Shown piece by piece: positions 24,932-34,075 of a stretch of DNA of 51,639 nt. Location of the stretch: the NCBI RefSeq assembly GCF_000298215.1, contig NZ_BAHD01000051.1, positions 1 through 51,639 of the forward strand, in the 5' to 3' direction. This stretch comes from Kineosphaera limosa NBRC 100340. Its GTDB lineage: Bacteria; Actinomycetota; Actinomycetes; Actinomycetales; Dermatophilaceae. A program made the position numbers and the translations under genes. The stretch's first letter is position 1, and every line of letters starts with the position of its first letter. The notes beneath the pieces are model-generated. The model was not told the origin of the DNA. It saw only the letters and a list, made by a program, of their open reading frames with translations, and made no database searches.

Positions 24932-25920
24932 CGCTGCTCCTGCCCCGCGAGGTCGAGCACGAGCCGCGTCGTCACGTCTCGCAGCAGGTCGACCTTGTAG
25001 GCGTTGTGCTCGTTGGGGGCGGCCGCAGCGAGATCGGAGTCGACCGCGCGACGCACCAGCGCCTCGTCCAGGGGCGCGTCCAGTGGCGCGTCCAGGGACG
25101 CGTGGCGCAGGGCCTCCTCGGCCAGGCCCGCCCGCCAGGGCGTGGTCGCCACACCTCCCCAGGCGATCCGCGGGCCGTCATCGCGCAGCACCACCGCGAC
25201 GCTGACCAGCGCGAACGCGTAGGAGGCGCGATCGCGCACCTTGCGATAGGCCGATCGGGGCGCCGGCCGCCCCAGCTCGACGGCGGTCACCAGCTGCCCG
25301 TGGGTCAGGGTGGTGTCGCGTTCGGGGCTGTCCCCGGGGCGGCGATGCAGGTCCAGCAGCGGCACGCGCCGTTCGCCGGCCGCGTCGACGACGACGACGT
25401 GCGCGTCGAGCGCCGCCAACGCCGTCGCCATGTCCGAGGGGTAGACCGCGACGCAGTGCGCCGACCCCCCGAACAGCGCGTTCTGCCCTGCGTAGCTGTG
25501 CAGCGCGGAGCAGCCGACGCCTGGGGTCCGCTTGTTGCAGGCCATCGACACATCCTGGAAGGAGGTGCAGCGGGTGCGTTGGAACAGGTTGCCGCCGGTG
25601 CTCGCCTGGTTGCGGAGCTGGCCCGAGGCTCCGGCCAAGATCGCCCTGGCCAGCACCGGATAGTCGCGGCGCACCCGCTCGTCGGCGGCCAGGGCCGCGT
25701 TCGAGACGGTGGCGCCGACCCGCAGCCCACCCTCGGTCTCTTCGATCTCATCGAGCGGCAGCCCGGAGATGTCGACGATGCGCGAGGGTGTGGCGACGCC
25801 GAGTTTGAGGTGGTCGACGAGGTTGGTGCCGCCGGCGAGATAGGAAGCCTGCGGGTCGGCGGAGAGGGCCTCCACGGCCTCACCCACCGACTGCGCGCGC
25901 ACGTACTCGAAGGTCCTCAT
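24928..25920 (-). CDS. Molybdenum hydroxylase FAD subunit with PaoB-type 4-Cys insert
   Basis: The 330-residue FAD-binding subunit carries electrons from the Fe-S subunit to its acceptor. FAD motifs are LAGGTNLVDHLKL (about 35) and the TGGNLFQRTRC segment (about 115). Four cysteines in the stretch RTRC...MACNKRTPGVGC...AHC match the extra [4Fe-4S] insert known in PaoB and 4-hydroxybenzoyl-CoA reductase beta. It starts at ATG 25920-25918, overlapping the 2Fe-2S subunit stop by 4 bases. Confidence 0.92.
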   Translation of the reverse strand: MRTFEYVRAQSVGEAVEALSADPQASYLAGGTNLVDHLKLGVATPSRIVDISGLPLDEIEETEGGLRVGATVSNAALAADERVRRDYPVLARAILAGASGQLRNQASTGGNLFQRTRCTSFQDVSMACNKRTPGVGCSALHSYAGQNALFGGSAHCVAVYPSDMATALAALDAHVVVVDAAGERRVPLLDLHRRPGDSPERDTTLTHGQLVTAVELGRPAPRSAYRKVRDRASYAFALVSVAVVLRDDGPRIAWGGVATTPWRAGLAEEALRHASLDAPLDAPLDEALVRRAVDSDLAAAAPNEHNAYKVDLLRDVTTRLVLDLAGQEQR

Positions 25921-26429
25921 CGGGCCTCCGCCACATCGCGGACCGCGGCAACGATGTTGGGGTAGGCGCCGCAGCGACACAGGTTGCCGGACAGGCGTTC
26001 GCGGATCTCCGCCTCGCTCAGCTGCGGGGTCCCGCTCAGGCCGGCCGTGACATGACTCGGGTGTCCGGCGTCGGCCTCCGCGAGCATGCCAAGCGCCGAG
26101 CACAGCTGCCCCGGCGTGCAGTAGCCGCATTGGAAGGCGTCGCGCTCGATGAACGCCTCCTGCAGGGGATGCAGTTCGCCGTTCTCGCCGAGTCCGGCGG
26201 CGGTCGTGAGGTGCGCGCCGTCGCACGCGGCGGCCAGCGACAGGCAGGTGAGCCGTCGCTGTCCGTCGAACAGTACGGTGCAGGAGCCGCATTGGCCGTG
26301 GTCGCACCCCTTCTTGACCGACGTGACGCCGAGCCGTTCGCGCAGCGCGTCGATGAGTGTGGTGCGCACGTCGATCTGCACGCGGTGTTCCTGGCCGTCG
26401 ACGGTGAGGGTGATCTCCAGTTGCGACAT
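25917..26429 (-). CDS. Molybdenum hydroxylase 2Fe-2S subunit (PaoA/YagT-like)
   Basis: The 170-residue small subunit has a plant-type ferredoxin centre (GCDHGQCGSCTVLFDG...C) and a C-terminal alpha-helical second centre (CGYCTPGQLC and NLCRCGAYPN). Start is ATG 26429-26427 (MSQLEITLTVDGQ); an earlier ATG at 26492 would add a Pro/Arg stretch without similarity. No Tat signal is seen, so this enzyme is predicted cytoplasmic, unlike periplasmic E. coli PaoABC. It opens the three-gene coupled unit. Confidence 0.93.
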   Translation of the reverse strand: MSQLEITLTVDGQEHRVQIDVRTTLIDALRERLGVTSVKKGCDHGQCGSCTVLFDGQRRLTCLSLAAACDGAHLTTAAGLGENGELHPLQEAFIERDAFQCGYCTPGQLCSALGMLAEADAGHPSHVTAGLSGTPQLSEAEIRERLSGNLCRCGAYPNIVAAVRDVAEAR

Positions 26430-26619
26430 GGCGGTTGGTCGCCTCTCAGGTGGTCGGTCGAGCCGCGGCGCCGCTGCCATGGCTGAACCCATCGAAGCAT
26501 CGACAGGGCCGGCGTGCCTCCTCGCGCCTCCACCCGATTGATGGCGCGCGCAAAGCAGGAGCGCAGGAGTGCCAACGGCCTGGACAACGGACAGGCCGCG
26601 CCCAGTGGAGCCGCCGGCG

Positions 26620-27768
26620 TTACACGCTCGCGACGTGGCGAGCGGGCGCGCCGACTTCGAGGGAATCCAGGGTCTGTGCGGCGATGCCGAAGGAGAGGGT
26701 CATGCCGATGCCGCTCGTCACAGTGATGCAGCGCGTCGCGGCGTCGATGTCTTCGATGAGCAGGGAGGTCTGCGGGCTGGAGGCGTACACGCCCTGCCAG
26801 CGTTGGGTGATGGTCAGCGGCCGGCCCAGCAGCGTCGAGATCTCCGAGACGAGCCGTCGCGTGATGTCCTCGTCCTGGAAGGGGGGCATCGTGCGCGAGT
26901 AGACATGGCTGTCGCCGAGCAGCAGGGTCCCGTCGGGGCGTCGGGTCACCATGACGTTGGCGCCCATGTCGATGAGCTCCGGCTGGTTGGCGACCAGTTC
27001 GGCGTGCAGCGCGGCGTAGCCGGGCATCGTCGTGAATCCGTCGTAGCGCGTCATCGACGTGCCGCTGAGTACGGCGGAGTCCAGCGCGTAGCCGGCCGGG
27101 GCCGGCGCCAACGCCATCTGCAGGGCGCAGCGCGTCACCTCGTAAGCATCGGCAACACGCGGGTACAGGTAGTCGAGGTCGTGGCCGACGCAGACCAGCA
27201 CGCGCGCCGCGTGGAACTCGCCCCGCGAGGTCGTCACGGCTCCGTTGTCGATGCCACCGACCGTCGTGCCCCACTCGATGCTGACGCCGTCACGAGAGGC
27301 CAACCAGTCGGCGATCTGTGCGGCCGTCGTCCGCGGGTCGACACGCAGATCGGCGGGGAGGAAGGCGCCCCCGACGATCGCCTCATCGGCGCCCGTGCCG
27401 AGTCGGGCCCGCACACCCTCGGGCGTGAGCAACGTGACGGCAGCAGCGCCGCGCTGGGCGTGCAGTTGCTCGAGCACGCCCAGTTCGAGGGGGCTGCGGG
27501 CCACGACGACGGCCCCGGCGGCCGGTGCCCAGAAGCCGACGGACTCGGCCGCCCGCAGCCACCCCTCGCGCGAGCGATAGGCCACGGGGAGCAGGTCGCC
27601 GCCCTGAGCCGTGATGCAGGCGTGCCCAAAGTTGCGGATCGAGGCGCCGTTCGGGGCCAGGTCGCGCTCCACGACGCGGACGCTGAGCCCGCGCCGATGG
27701 GCCTCGAACGCGTGCGCCAGGCCGATTATCCCGGCGCCGACGATGAGCAGGTCGGTGGAGGCAGACAT
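26620..27768 (-). CDS. FAD-dependent oxidoreductase, DAO/TIGR03364 type
   Basis: The 382-residue DAO-fold flavoprotein has an N-terminal Rossmann motif LLIVGAGIIGLAHAFEAHRR and a C-terminal GIGMTLSFGIA segment. The sequence after the Rossmann motif (ERDLAPNGASIRNFGHACIT) recalls the TIGR03364 clade, which in other bacteria is associated with 2-aminoethylphosphonate degradation. No phosphonatase gene is here. I chose ATG 27768 with GGAAGGAA upstream; an ATG 45 bases earlier adds only a leader-like segment. It lies 190 bp upstream of the molybdenum hydroxylase genes on the same strand and may be cotranscribed. Confidence 0.85.
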   Translation of the reverse strand: MSASTDLLIVGAGIIGLAHAFEAHRRGLSVRVVERDLAPNGASIRNFGHACITAQGGDLLPVAYRSREGWLRAAESVGFWAPAAGAVVVARSPLELGVLEQLHAQRGAAAVTLLTPEGVRARLGTGADEAIVGGAFLPADLRVDPRTTAAQIADWLASRDGVSIEWGTTVGGIDNGAVTTSRGEFHAARVLVCVGHDLDYLYPRVADAYEVTRCALQMALAPAPAGYALDSAVLSGTSMTRYDGFTTMPGYAALHAELVANQPELIDMGANVMVTRRPDGTLLLGDSHVYSRTMPPFQDEDITRRLVSEISTLLGRPLTITQRWQGVYASSPQTSLLIEDIDAATRCITVTSGIGMTLSFGIAAQTLDSLEVGAPARHVASV

Positions 27769-27909
27769 GGGAATTCCTTCCGGTGCAGGCTGCGTGCTCA
27801 GGTGCATGCGCACAGTCCACCATCGGCGTGGCAGCGCCAGCCGGGCGCCGAGATGACTATCCGTCGAACTCTGCCCCGACGTCGCGACGATTGTGGCTCG
27901 ACCGACGCC

Positions 27910-29505
27910 TCAGCCGGTGGGCAGGGTGACGCGGAAGACGGTGTGGCCCGGGACGGATTCGACGTCGACGTGGCCGTGGTGGGCGGCGACGACGGCTTGG
28001 ACGATGGATAGGCCCAGCCCGGTGGAGCCGCCGGCGCGCACGCGGGCGGTGTCGCCGCGGGTGAAGCGGCCGAAGATGTTGGGCAGCAGCGCCGCGTCAA
28101 TCCCGGGGCCGTCGTCGACGATCTCCACCACGACGTCGCCGTGCGGCCCGCCGGAGGAGGGGAACGCGCTGCCGGGGATGCCCTGCACGTCGGAGCGCAG
28201 CACCCGGGCCGTGACCGTGGTGCCCGGCGGGGTGTGCACCCGGGCGTTGGCCAGCAGGTTGACGACAACCTGGGTCAGGCTCGCCTCGTCGCCGGTCACC
28301 TCGACGGCCTCGTCGGGCAGGTCGAGTTGCCAGCGGTGGTCGCGGCCGGCGACCTGGGCGTCGCTCACGGCGTCGAGCAGCAGCCGGGTGAGGTCGACCG
28401 GCTCGGCCTGCAACTGCCGGCCCGCGTCGAGGCGCGCCAGCAACAACAGGTCTTCGACGAGCGAACCCATGCGGCCCGACTCCGATTCGATGCGGTCGAG
28501 CGCGTGCCGGATGCTGGCGGGCACCGGCTCGCGCTCGCGGCGCGAGAGCTCGGCGTAGCCGCGGATCGAGGCCAGCGGTGTGCGCAGTTCGTGGCTGGCG
28601 TCTGCGACGAACTGCCGCAGCCGCTGCTCGGAGGCGTGCCGGGCGTTCAGCGCGGAGTCGACGTGGTCGAGCAGGCCGTTGAGCGCGGCCCCCACCTGGC
28701 CGACCTCCGTGCGGCGGTCGGTGTCGGCGACCGGCACCCGCTCCGCCAGGCGTACCTGTCCCGTCGACAACGGCAGCGTGGAGACGCGAGTGGCCGTGGC
28801 GGCGACCCGCTCCAAGGGGCGCAGGCTGGTGCGGATGAGGAACGTCGTGCCCGCCCCGAGCACCAGCAGACCGGCGACGCCGAGGCCGAGGATGAGGTCG
28901 CGCAACTGATCTACCTGCGCATCGACCCGGGCCGTCGGCAGCCCGGAGACCGTGGTCGTCGAGCCCGAGGTGGTCGCGACGAGGCGGTAACGGCCCAGGT
29001 CGCCGCCGAGGTCCACGGTCTGCGGGCGCCCGCTCAGTCCAGCGCCCACGAGCGCCGTCATTTGTTGGGTGGTGAGCTGGGTCGGCGTGCCGTCGCGGGT
29101 GAACGCCAGGTTTTGTCGGGCGAGACCATCGCTGACCTGCAGCAACAGAAAGTCGCCGCCGAGCCCGGGTGGGGGCCGACGCCCGCCGCCACCACCGCCT
29201 CCGAAAATGTCGCCGTCCAGATCGGGACGCAACCGGCTCGCCTGCGAGACGACCTGCTGATCGAGGGTCGACTCCAGCGAACGCTGCATGGTCACCAAGG
29301 TGCCGAGGCCGGTCAGCAGCGTGACCAGAACGAACAGCACGACGGTCGAGAACACCAGTTTTCGGCGCAGCGTCCAGCCGCGCAGCGGGCCGCCGCGCGG
29401 TGCGGGCACACCAGTGGCGCCGCCGACCACGATGGGTTCGGCGGCGACCGGAGGGGGAGGGGCGCCCCGCGCGTCGTCGAGGACGGGGCGCTGCGGGTCG
29501 GTCAC
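27910..29505 (-). CDS. HAMP-domain sensor histidine kinase
   Basis: The 531-residue membrane sensor has a Pro-rich N-terminus, TM1 at about 50-72, then an extracytoplasmic loop with a Gly-rich stretch (DGDIFGGGGGGG). TM2 is near 210-230, followed by a HAMP domain, the phosphoacceptor box FVADASHELRTPLASIRGYA and ATPase boxes (VNLLANARVHTPPG; VDDGPGIDAALLPNIFGRF; GGSTGLGLSIVQAV). GTG 29505 overlaps the response regulator stop in a GTGA. The sensed signal is unknown. Confidence 0.93.
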   Translation of the reverse strand: MTDPQRPVLDDARGAPPPPVAAEPIVVGGATGVPAPRGGPLRGWTLRRKLVFSTVVLFVLVTLLTGLGTLVTMQRSLESTLDQQVVSQASRLRPDLDGDIFGGGGGGGRRPPPGLGGDFLLLQVSDGLARQNLAFTRDGTPTQLTTQQMTALVGAGLSGRPQTVDLGGDLGRYRLVATTSGSTTTVSGLPTARVDAQVDQLRDLILGLGVAGLLVLGAGTTFLIRTSLRPLERVAATATRVSTLPLSTGQVRLAERVPVADTDRRTEVGQVGAALNGLLDHVDSALNARHASEQRLRQFVADASHELRTPLASIRGYAELSRREREPVPASIRHALDRIESESGRMGSLVEDLLLLARLDAGRQLQAEPVDLTRLLLDAVSDAQVAGRDHRWQLDLPDEAVEVTGDEASLTQVVVNLLANARVHTPPGTTVTARVLRSDVQGIPGSAFPSSGGPHGDVVVEIVDDGPGIDAALLPNIFGRFTRGDTARVRAGGSTGLGLSIVQAVVAAHHGHVDVESVPGHTVFRVTLPTG

Positions 29506-30245
29506 GTCGCCGGCTTGAGCACGTAGCCCGCGCCGCGCATCGTGTGGATCATCGGCTCGCGCCCCGCGTCGATCTTCTTGCGCAGGTAGGAGATGTACAG
29601 CTCGACGACGTTCGCCTGGCCGCCGAAGTCGTAGTTCCACACGCGGTCCAGGATCTGCGCCTTGGACAGCACCCGCTTGGGGTTACGCATGAGGTAACGC
29701 AGCAACTCGAACTCGGTGGCGGTGAGGCTGATCGCGTCGCCGCCGCGGACCACCTCGTGTGAGTCCTCATCGAGGGTCAGGTCACCGACGACGAGCACGT
29801 GGTCGGCGTCGACGGCGGCGATCACGGTGCGGCGCATGAGGGCGCGGACGCGGGCGACGATCTCCTCGAGGCTGAACGGTTTGGTGACGTAGTCGTCGCC
29901 GCCGGCGGTCAGGCCGGCGACGCGGTCTTCGACGGCGTCCTTGGCGGTGAGGAAGAGGACCGGGATGTTCGGGTCCGCCTCGCGCATCCGGCGCAGCACC
30001 TCGAGCCCGTCGAAGTCGGGCAGCATCATGTCGAGCACGACGGCGTCCGGCTTGAACTCCTTCGCGGTGCGTACCGCGCCACTGCCGGTGCCGGCGGAGC
30101 GGACGTCCCAGCCTTCGTAGCGCAGGGCCATGCTCAGCAACTCGGTGAGGTTGACCTCGTCGTCGACGACGAGGACGCGCACGGGGGAGCCGTCCAGGCG
30201 GGTCAACGCGGGGCTCTTCGCGGCATTCGCGGATGAACTCGACAT
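29502..30245 (-). CDS. OmpR-family response regulator
   Basis: The 247-residue receiver plus winged-helix regulator has acidic pocket D28/D29, phosphoacceptor D72 (VVLDMMLPDFDG), the conserved Thr/Lys (FLTAKDAVEDRV; YVTKPF) and a winged helix ending LRKKIDAGREPMIHTMRGAG. This resembles the actinobacterial TrcR/PrrA group. It forms an operon with the downstream kinase through a 4-base overlap. The 64-bp upstream region carries a direct repeat that may be its own binding site. Confidence 0.93.
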   Translation of the reverse strand: MSSSSANAAKSPALTRLDGSPVRVLVVDDEVNLTELLSMALRYEGWDVRSAGTGSGAVRTAKEFKPDAVVLDMMLPDFDGLEVLRRMREADPNIPVLFLTAKDAVEDRVAGLTAGGDDYVTKPFSLEEIVARVRALMRRTVIAAVDADHVLVVGDLTLDEDSHEVVRGGDAISLTATEFELLRYLMRNPKRVLSKAQILDRVWNYDFGGQANVVELYISYLRKKIDAGREPMIHTMRGAGYVLKPAT

Positions 30246-30273
30246 GACCTCAGTACACCTCCCCAGAGGGGGA

Positions 30274-30305
30274 GATTGCTATGTCATTCCTGTGTGATTG
30301 CTATG
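30274..30305. promoter_or_regulatory. Direct repeat upstream of the response regulator
   Basis: GATTGCTATG occurs at 30274-30283 and again at 30296-30305, 22 bp apart, in the 64-bp gap between the patatin stop and the regulator start. OmpR-family regulators often bind tandem repeats about two helical turns apart, so autoregulation is plausible. Confidence 0.45.
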
Positions 30306-30309
30306 AGAG

Positions 30310-31359
30310 TCAGCCGGCGAGGGAGCTGAGCGTGGCCAGATCGGCGGTCGCACGCTGTCCGACAGACCGTCCGTGGCGGATCAGCCAGTCCTGCGTGAAC
30401 TCGCGTCCGGTGTCGCGCAGGGACTTCAGGAACGGCAGATGCGGGATCGCCCGGGTCTGCGGGTCGAGCATGCCCAGGTGCGGGCCGGCGTCGATGAGGT
30501 GCCAGCGCATGCGGCGCAGCGTCTTCTCGAGGTCACCCAGGAACGGCCAGCGGGAGGCCTGGGCGCGCGCGGTCGCGGCAGCCACCATCTCCGTCTCCCG
30601 CAGGAAGGCGGTGGTGAACGCCAACTCTTGCTGGCGGGCGCGGATGCCGGCCGTGCGCTCGGGGACGCCCTCGTGCCGGGTCGGCACGATGAGCACGAGC
30701 AGCACGTCGGATCGGCCGTCGGCCACAAAGGGCTGCAGCGGCGGGTTGGCGCTGAAACCGCCGTCCCAGTACGGCTCACCCTCGATCTCGACGGGCTTGG
30801 AGAGCGTGGGCAGGCACGCCGAGGCGAGTACCGAGCGGACGCTGAGCTCGGCGTTGCTGAAGATCCGCAATCGGCCGCTGTCGGCGTGGGTGGCGGCGAG
30901 GTGCACGCGCGGCGCGGCCGGGTCGGTGCGCAGCCGCTCGAAGTCGATGTGCGTGGTGAGGATGTCGCGCAGCGGGTCGACGCCCAGCGGGTTCAGCTGC
31001 GCGGGCGACATCGACATGCTCATGGAGAGGGCGGTCTTGGCCAGCAGCGTCAGCGTGGGGCGATCGGTGCTGCCGGTCATCATGAACTCGGTCGGCGCCT
31101 GCGAGCCCACCGCCTGCCACACGGCATCCAAGGTGTCGCGGGCGCCGTCGGCGCCGCCGACCAGGAGTCCGTGAGCGAGCGCGATCGCGTTGACGGCCCC
31201 GGCGCTCGTGCCGGTGACGGCCGGGAACTCGTACCGATCCGCCTCCAGGAGGCGATCGAGCACTCCCCAGGTGAAGGCGCCGTGCGCGCCGCCGCCTTGG
31301 AGGGCGAGCGACAACGGGGGCCGCCGGCCGTCCGAACGGACGCGTGGTATCTCGATCAT
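30310..31359 (-). CDS. Patatin-like phospholipase
   Basis: The 349-residue serine hydrolase has the full patatin set: oxyanion-hole GGGAHGAF (22-29), nucleophile S52 in GTSAG, and catalytic D199 in DGG. No signal peptide is visible, so it acts in the cytoplasm or on the inner membrane face. Start ATG 31359. It lies upstream of the two-component system on the same strand and may be cotranscribed, although a separate promoter region seems to sit between them. Confidence 0.92.
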   Translation of the reverse strand: MIEIPRVRSDGRRPPLSLALQGGGAHGAFTWGVLDRLLEADRYEFPAVTGTSAGAVNAIALAHGLLVGGADGARDTLDAVWQAVGSQAPTEFMMTGSTDRPTLTLLAKTALSMSMSMSPAQLNPLGVDPLRDILTTHIDFERLRTDPAAPRVHLAATHADSGRLRIFSNAELSVRSVLASACLPTLSKPVEIEGEPYWDGGFSANPPLQPFVADGRSDVLLVLIVPTRHEGVPERTAGIRARQQELAFTTAFLRETEMVAAATARAQASRWPFLGDLEKTLRRMRWHLIDAGPHLGMLDPQTRAIPHLPFLKSLRDTGREFTQDWLIRHGRSVGQRATADLATLSSLAG

Positions 31360-31572
31360 GCGCTCAAGATACTGACCGAAAGTTACAAATCCAGCAGGCC
31401 ATGCCTACATGGACAGTAAAAGCATGAGCGGCGCGAGGTCCTAAGTAACGCGCTAGATGACGCACAGACACTGCATAGACAACGGGCGGACAGTCGAGGT
31501 CATCGACCACGAAGAGGTCGGCTGGGCACCCCACAGCGCCCGTCGACGACCACGTCACCCCAGGAGCCACTC

Positions 31573-32034
31573 ATGTCGAAGTTCTCGTCCGCGTCGCCGA
31601 CCTCCGAGCCGACCGCCGCGCCGACCGACTTGCCGAGCGACAGCACCCCGCAGGTCACCGTGCCGGTCTCCCCGGCCCTGCGCCCACCGCGGTGGAGCGG
31701 CAAAAAGACCGCGATCGTCGCCGCCTTGGCGATCACCGTCGCGTCCGTGGGAACCGCTGGGGTAGCCGCCGCCGTGCCGCAGGGCACGGGAGCCGACGCC
31801 GGGCAGGGGCGCATGGGCATGGGACGCATGAACCACGTGCCGCCGGGCCAGGGAGGTCCCGGCGGCCAGCTCGATCCCGGCCAGTTCGGCCGCCGGGGCG
31901 GTCAGTTCGGTCGCCCCGGCGGGCAAGTCGATCAGGGTCAAGCCGACGGATCGAGCGCCACGACAGCGAATCAGTCCAGCTCAGGCCTGGCCGACCCCAG
32001 CCAGATTCCATCGACGACCACTCAGGAGATCTGA
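31573..32034 (+). CDS. Small membrane-anchored Gly/Gln/Pro-rich secreted-type protein
   Basis: I recognise no family. The 153-residue product has a ~43-residue Ser/Thr/Pro-rich N-terminus, one hydrophobic helix (KKTAIVAALAITVASVGTAG, about 44-65) with an AVAAA-like cleavage region, then an extracellular low-complexity part (GGQLDPGQFGRRGGQFGRPG). AGGAG precedes ATG 31573 by 8 bases. It is translationally coupled to a 65-residue gene at its end. Coding status is supported by the ribosome-binding site and the coupling; function is unknown. Confidence 0.6.
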   Translation: MSKFSSASPTSEPTAAPTDLPSDSTPQVTVPVSPALRPPRWSGKKTAIVAALAITVASVGTAGVAAAVPQGTGADAGQGRMGMGRMNHVPPGQGGPGGQLDPGQFGRRGGQFGRPGGQVDQGQADGSSATTANQSSSGLADPSQIPSTTTQEI

Positions 32035-32231
32035 TGAGCCTGCACCTGCCCCAGCTGACCTTGCCCGTCCGGCGCCGTCGCCTCGCTGGGCGTCCCACGA
32101 CCTCCGTCGTCGACAGCTCTGCCGCCTCAGCCTCGTCGGCGTACGGAGTGCTGCCCGCGTGCGGGTCGTCGGTGCGGCCGCGCGCCTCCCAGCGGGCCCT
32201 GGCCATCAGCCTGGGCAACGGGCGCCTTTGA
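32034..32231 (+). CDS. Small coupled protein of unknown function
   Basis: The ATG at 32034 shares its A with the TGA stop of the preceding gene (TGATG), with AGGAG at 32024-32028. The 65-residue product is basic (VRRRRLAGRP) and Ser/Ala-rich, with no membrane helix and a single Cys. I find no resemblance. The stop-start overlap and ribosome-binding site argue for real translation, but the base composition alone would not. Confidence 0.45.
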   Translation: MSLHLPQLTLPVRRRRLAGRPTTSVVDSSAASASSAYGVLPACGSSVRPRASQRALAISLGNGRL

Positions 32232-32256
32232 CGTCGGGCAAACCGAGGCGACGACC

Positions 32257-33308
<1,052 letters not shown>

Positions 33309-33312
<4 letters not shown>

Positions 33313-34075
33313 GAGAGTCCCTTGGGTCGGGCGAGCACTTCGAGCACGCGCCCGGCCCAGTCGACGAGCAGCGCCAGGAGGGCCACGATGAGGGCTCCGC
33401 TGACGAGCACGGGGTAGCGGAACAGCTGGATGCCGGTGGTGATGAGCTGCCCGAGGCCACCGGCGTTGACGAACGTCGCGAACGTCGCGGTGCCCACGAG
33501 CAGCACGAGGGCGGTGCGCACGCCGGCCATGATGACCGGCACGGCCAGCGGCACCTCGACCCGCAGTAGCACGGCGGCGCGGGACATGCCCATCCCGCGG
33601 GCGGCCTCGACGAGGGTGCGGTCGACGCCCTGCAGCCCGGTGATCGTGTTCTGCAGCACCGGCAGGATCGCGTACAGCGTCAGCCCGATGATCGTCGTGC
33701 TCCGGTCGAAGCCCAGCCACATCGCCAGCAGCACGAGCAGCCCGATGGCCGGGGCCGCCTGCCCGAAGTTCGCGACGGCCACGACGGGCCCGGCGAAGCG
33801 GCGCAGACCGGGCCGAGTCAGCGCGACACCTAGCGGATGGCGATGAGCATGACGAAGAAGGCGGAGACGACGGTGATGACGATGTGCTGCCACGTCAGGG
33901 TCGCCACCTGGCTCCAGGCCAGGGCCCGCAGTTCGATGTCGTCGAGGTCGGCGGTGGCGCGCCAGATCACCCAGCCGCCACCGACGAGCAGCACGAGGAT
34001 CGGCAGCCCGAGCAGCATGCCGAGGTGTCCGCGGCCCGGCGCGGCCTGGATGTCCGGCTGGGTGGTCGTCGTCAC
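33309..34075 (-). pseudogene. OpuC/ProW-type permease gene broken by a one-base frameshift
   Basis: The N-terminal part starts at ATG 34075 (cytoplasmic start, TM1 LLGLPILVLLVGGGWVIW, then SAFFVMLIAIR) and stops at TAG 33832-33830. The rest of a binding-protein-dependent permease continues in the next frame (PLGVALTRPGLRRF; AANFGQ-like NFGQAAPAIGLLVLL; EAARGMGMSRAAVLLRVEVP; stop 33311-33309). An uninterrupted protein would read AIPLGVALTRP; one missing C at the ATCC (about 33836) explains the break. Total length is 767 bases, one short of a multiple of 3. The paralogous permease at 35300 is intact. A sequencing error or a real lesion are both possible. Confidence 0.85.

Noticed and set aside
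33830-33840. Programmed -1 frameshift in the permease
   Set aside because: A -1 slip at ATC-C would restore the frame, but no slippery heptamer or downstream structure is apparent; a one-base lesion is simpler. Kept as a testable alternative only.
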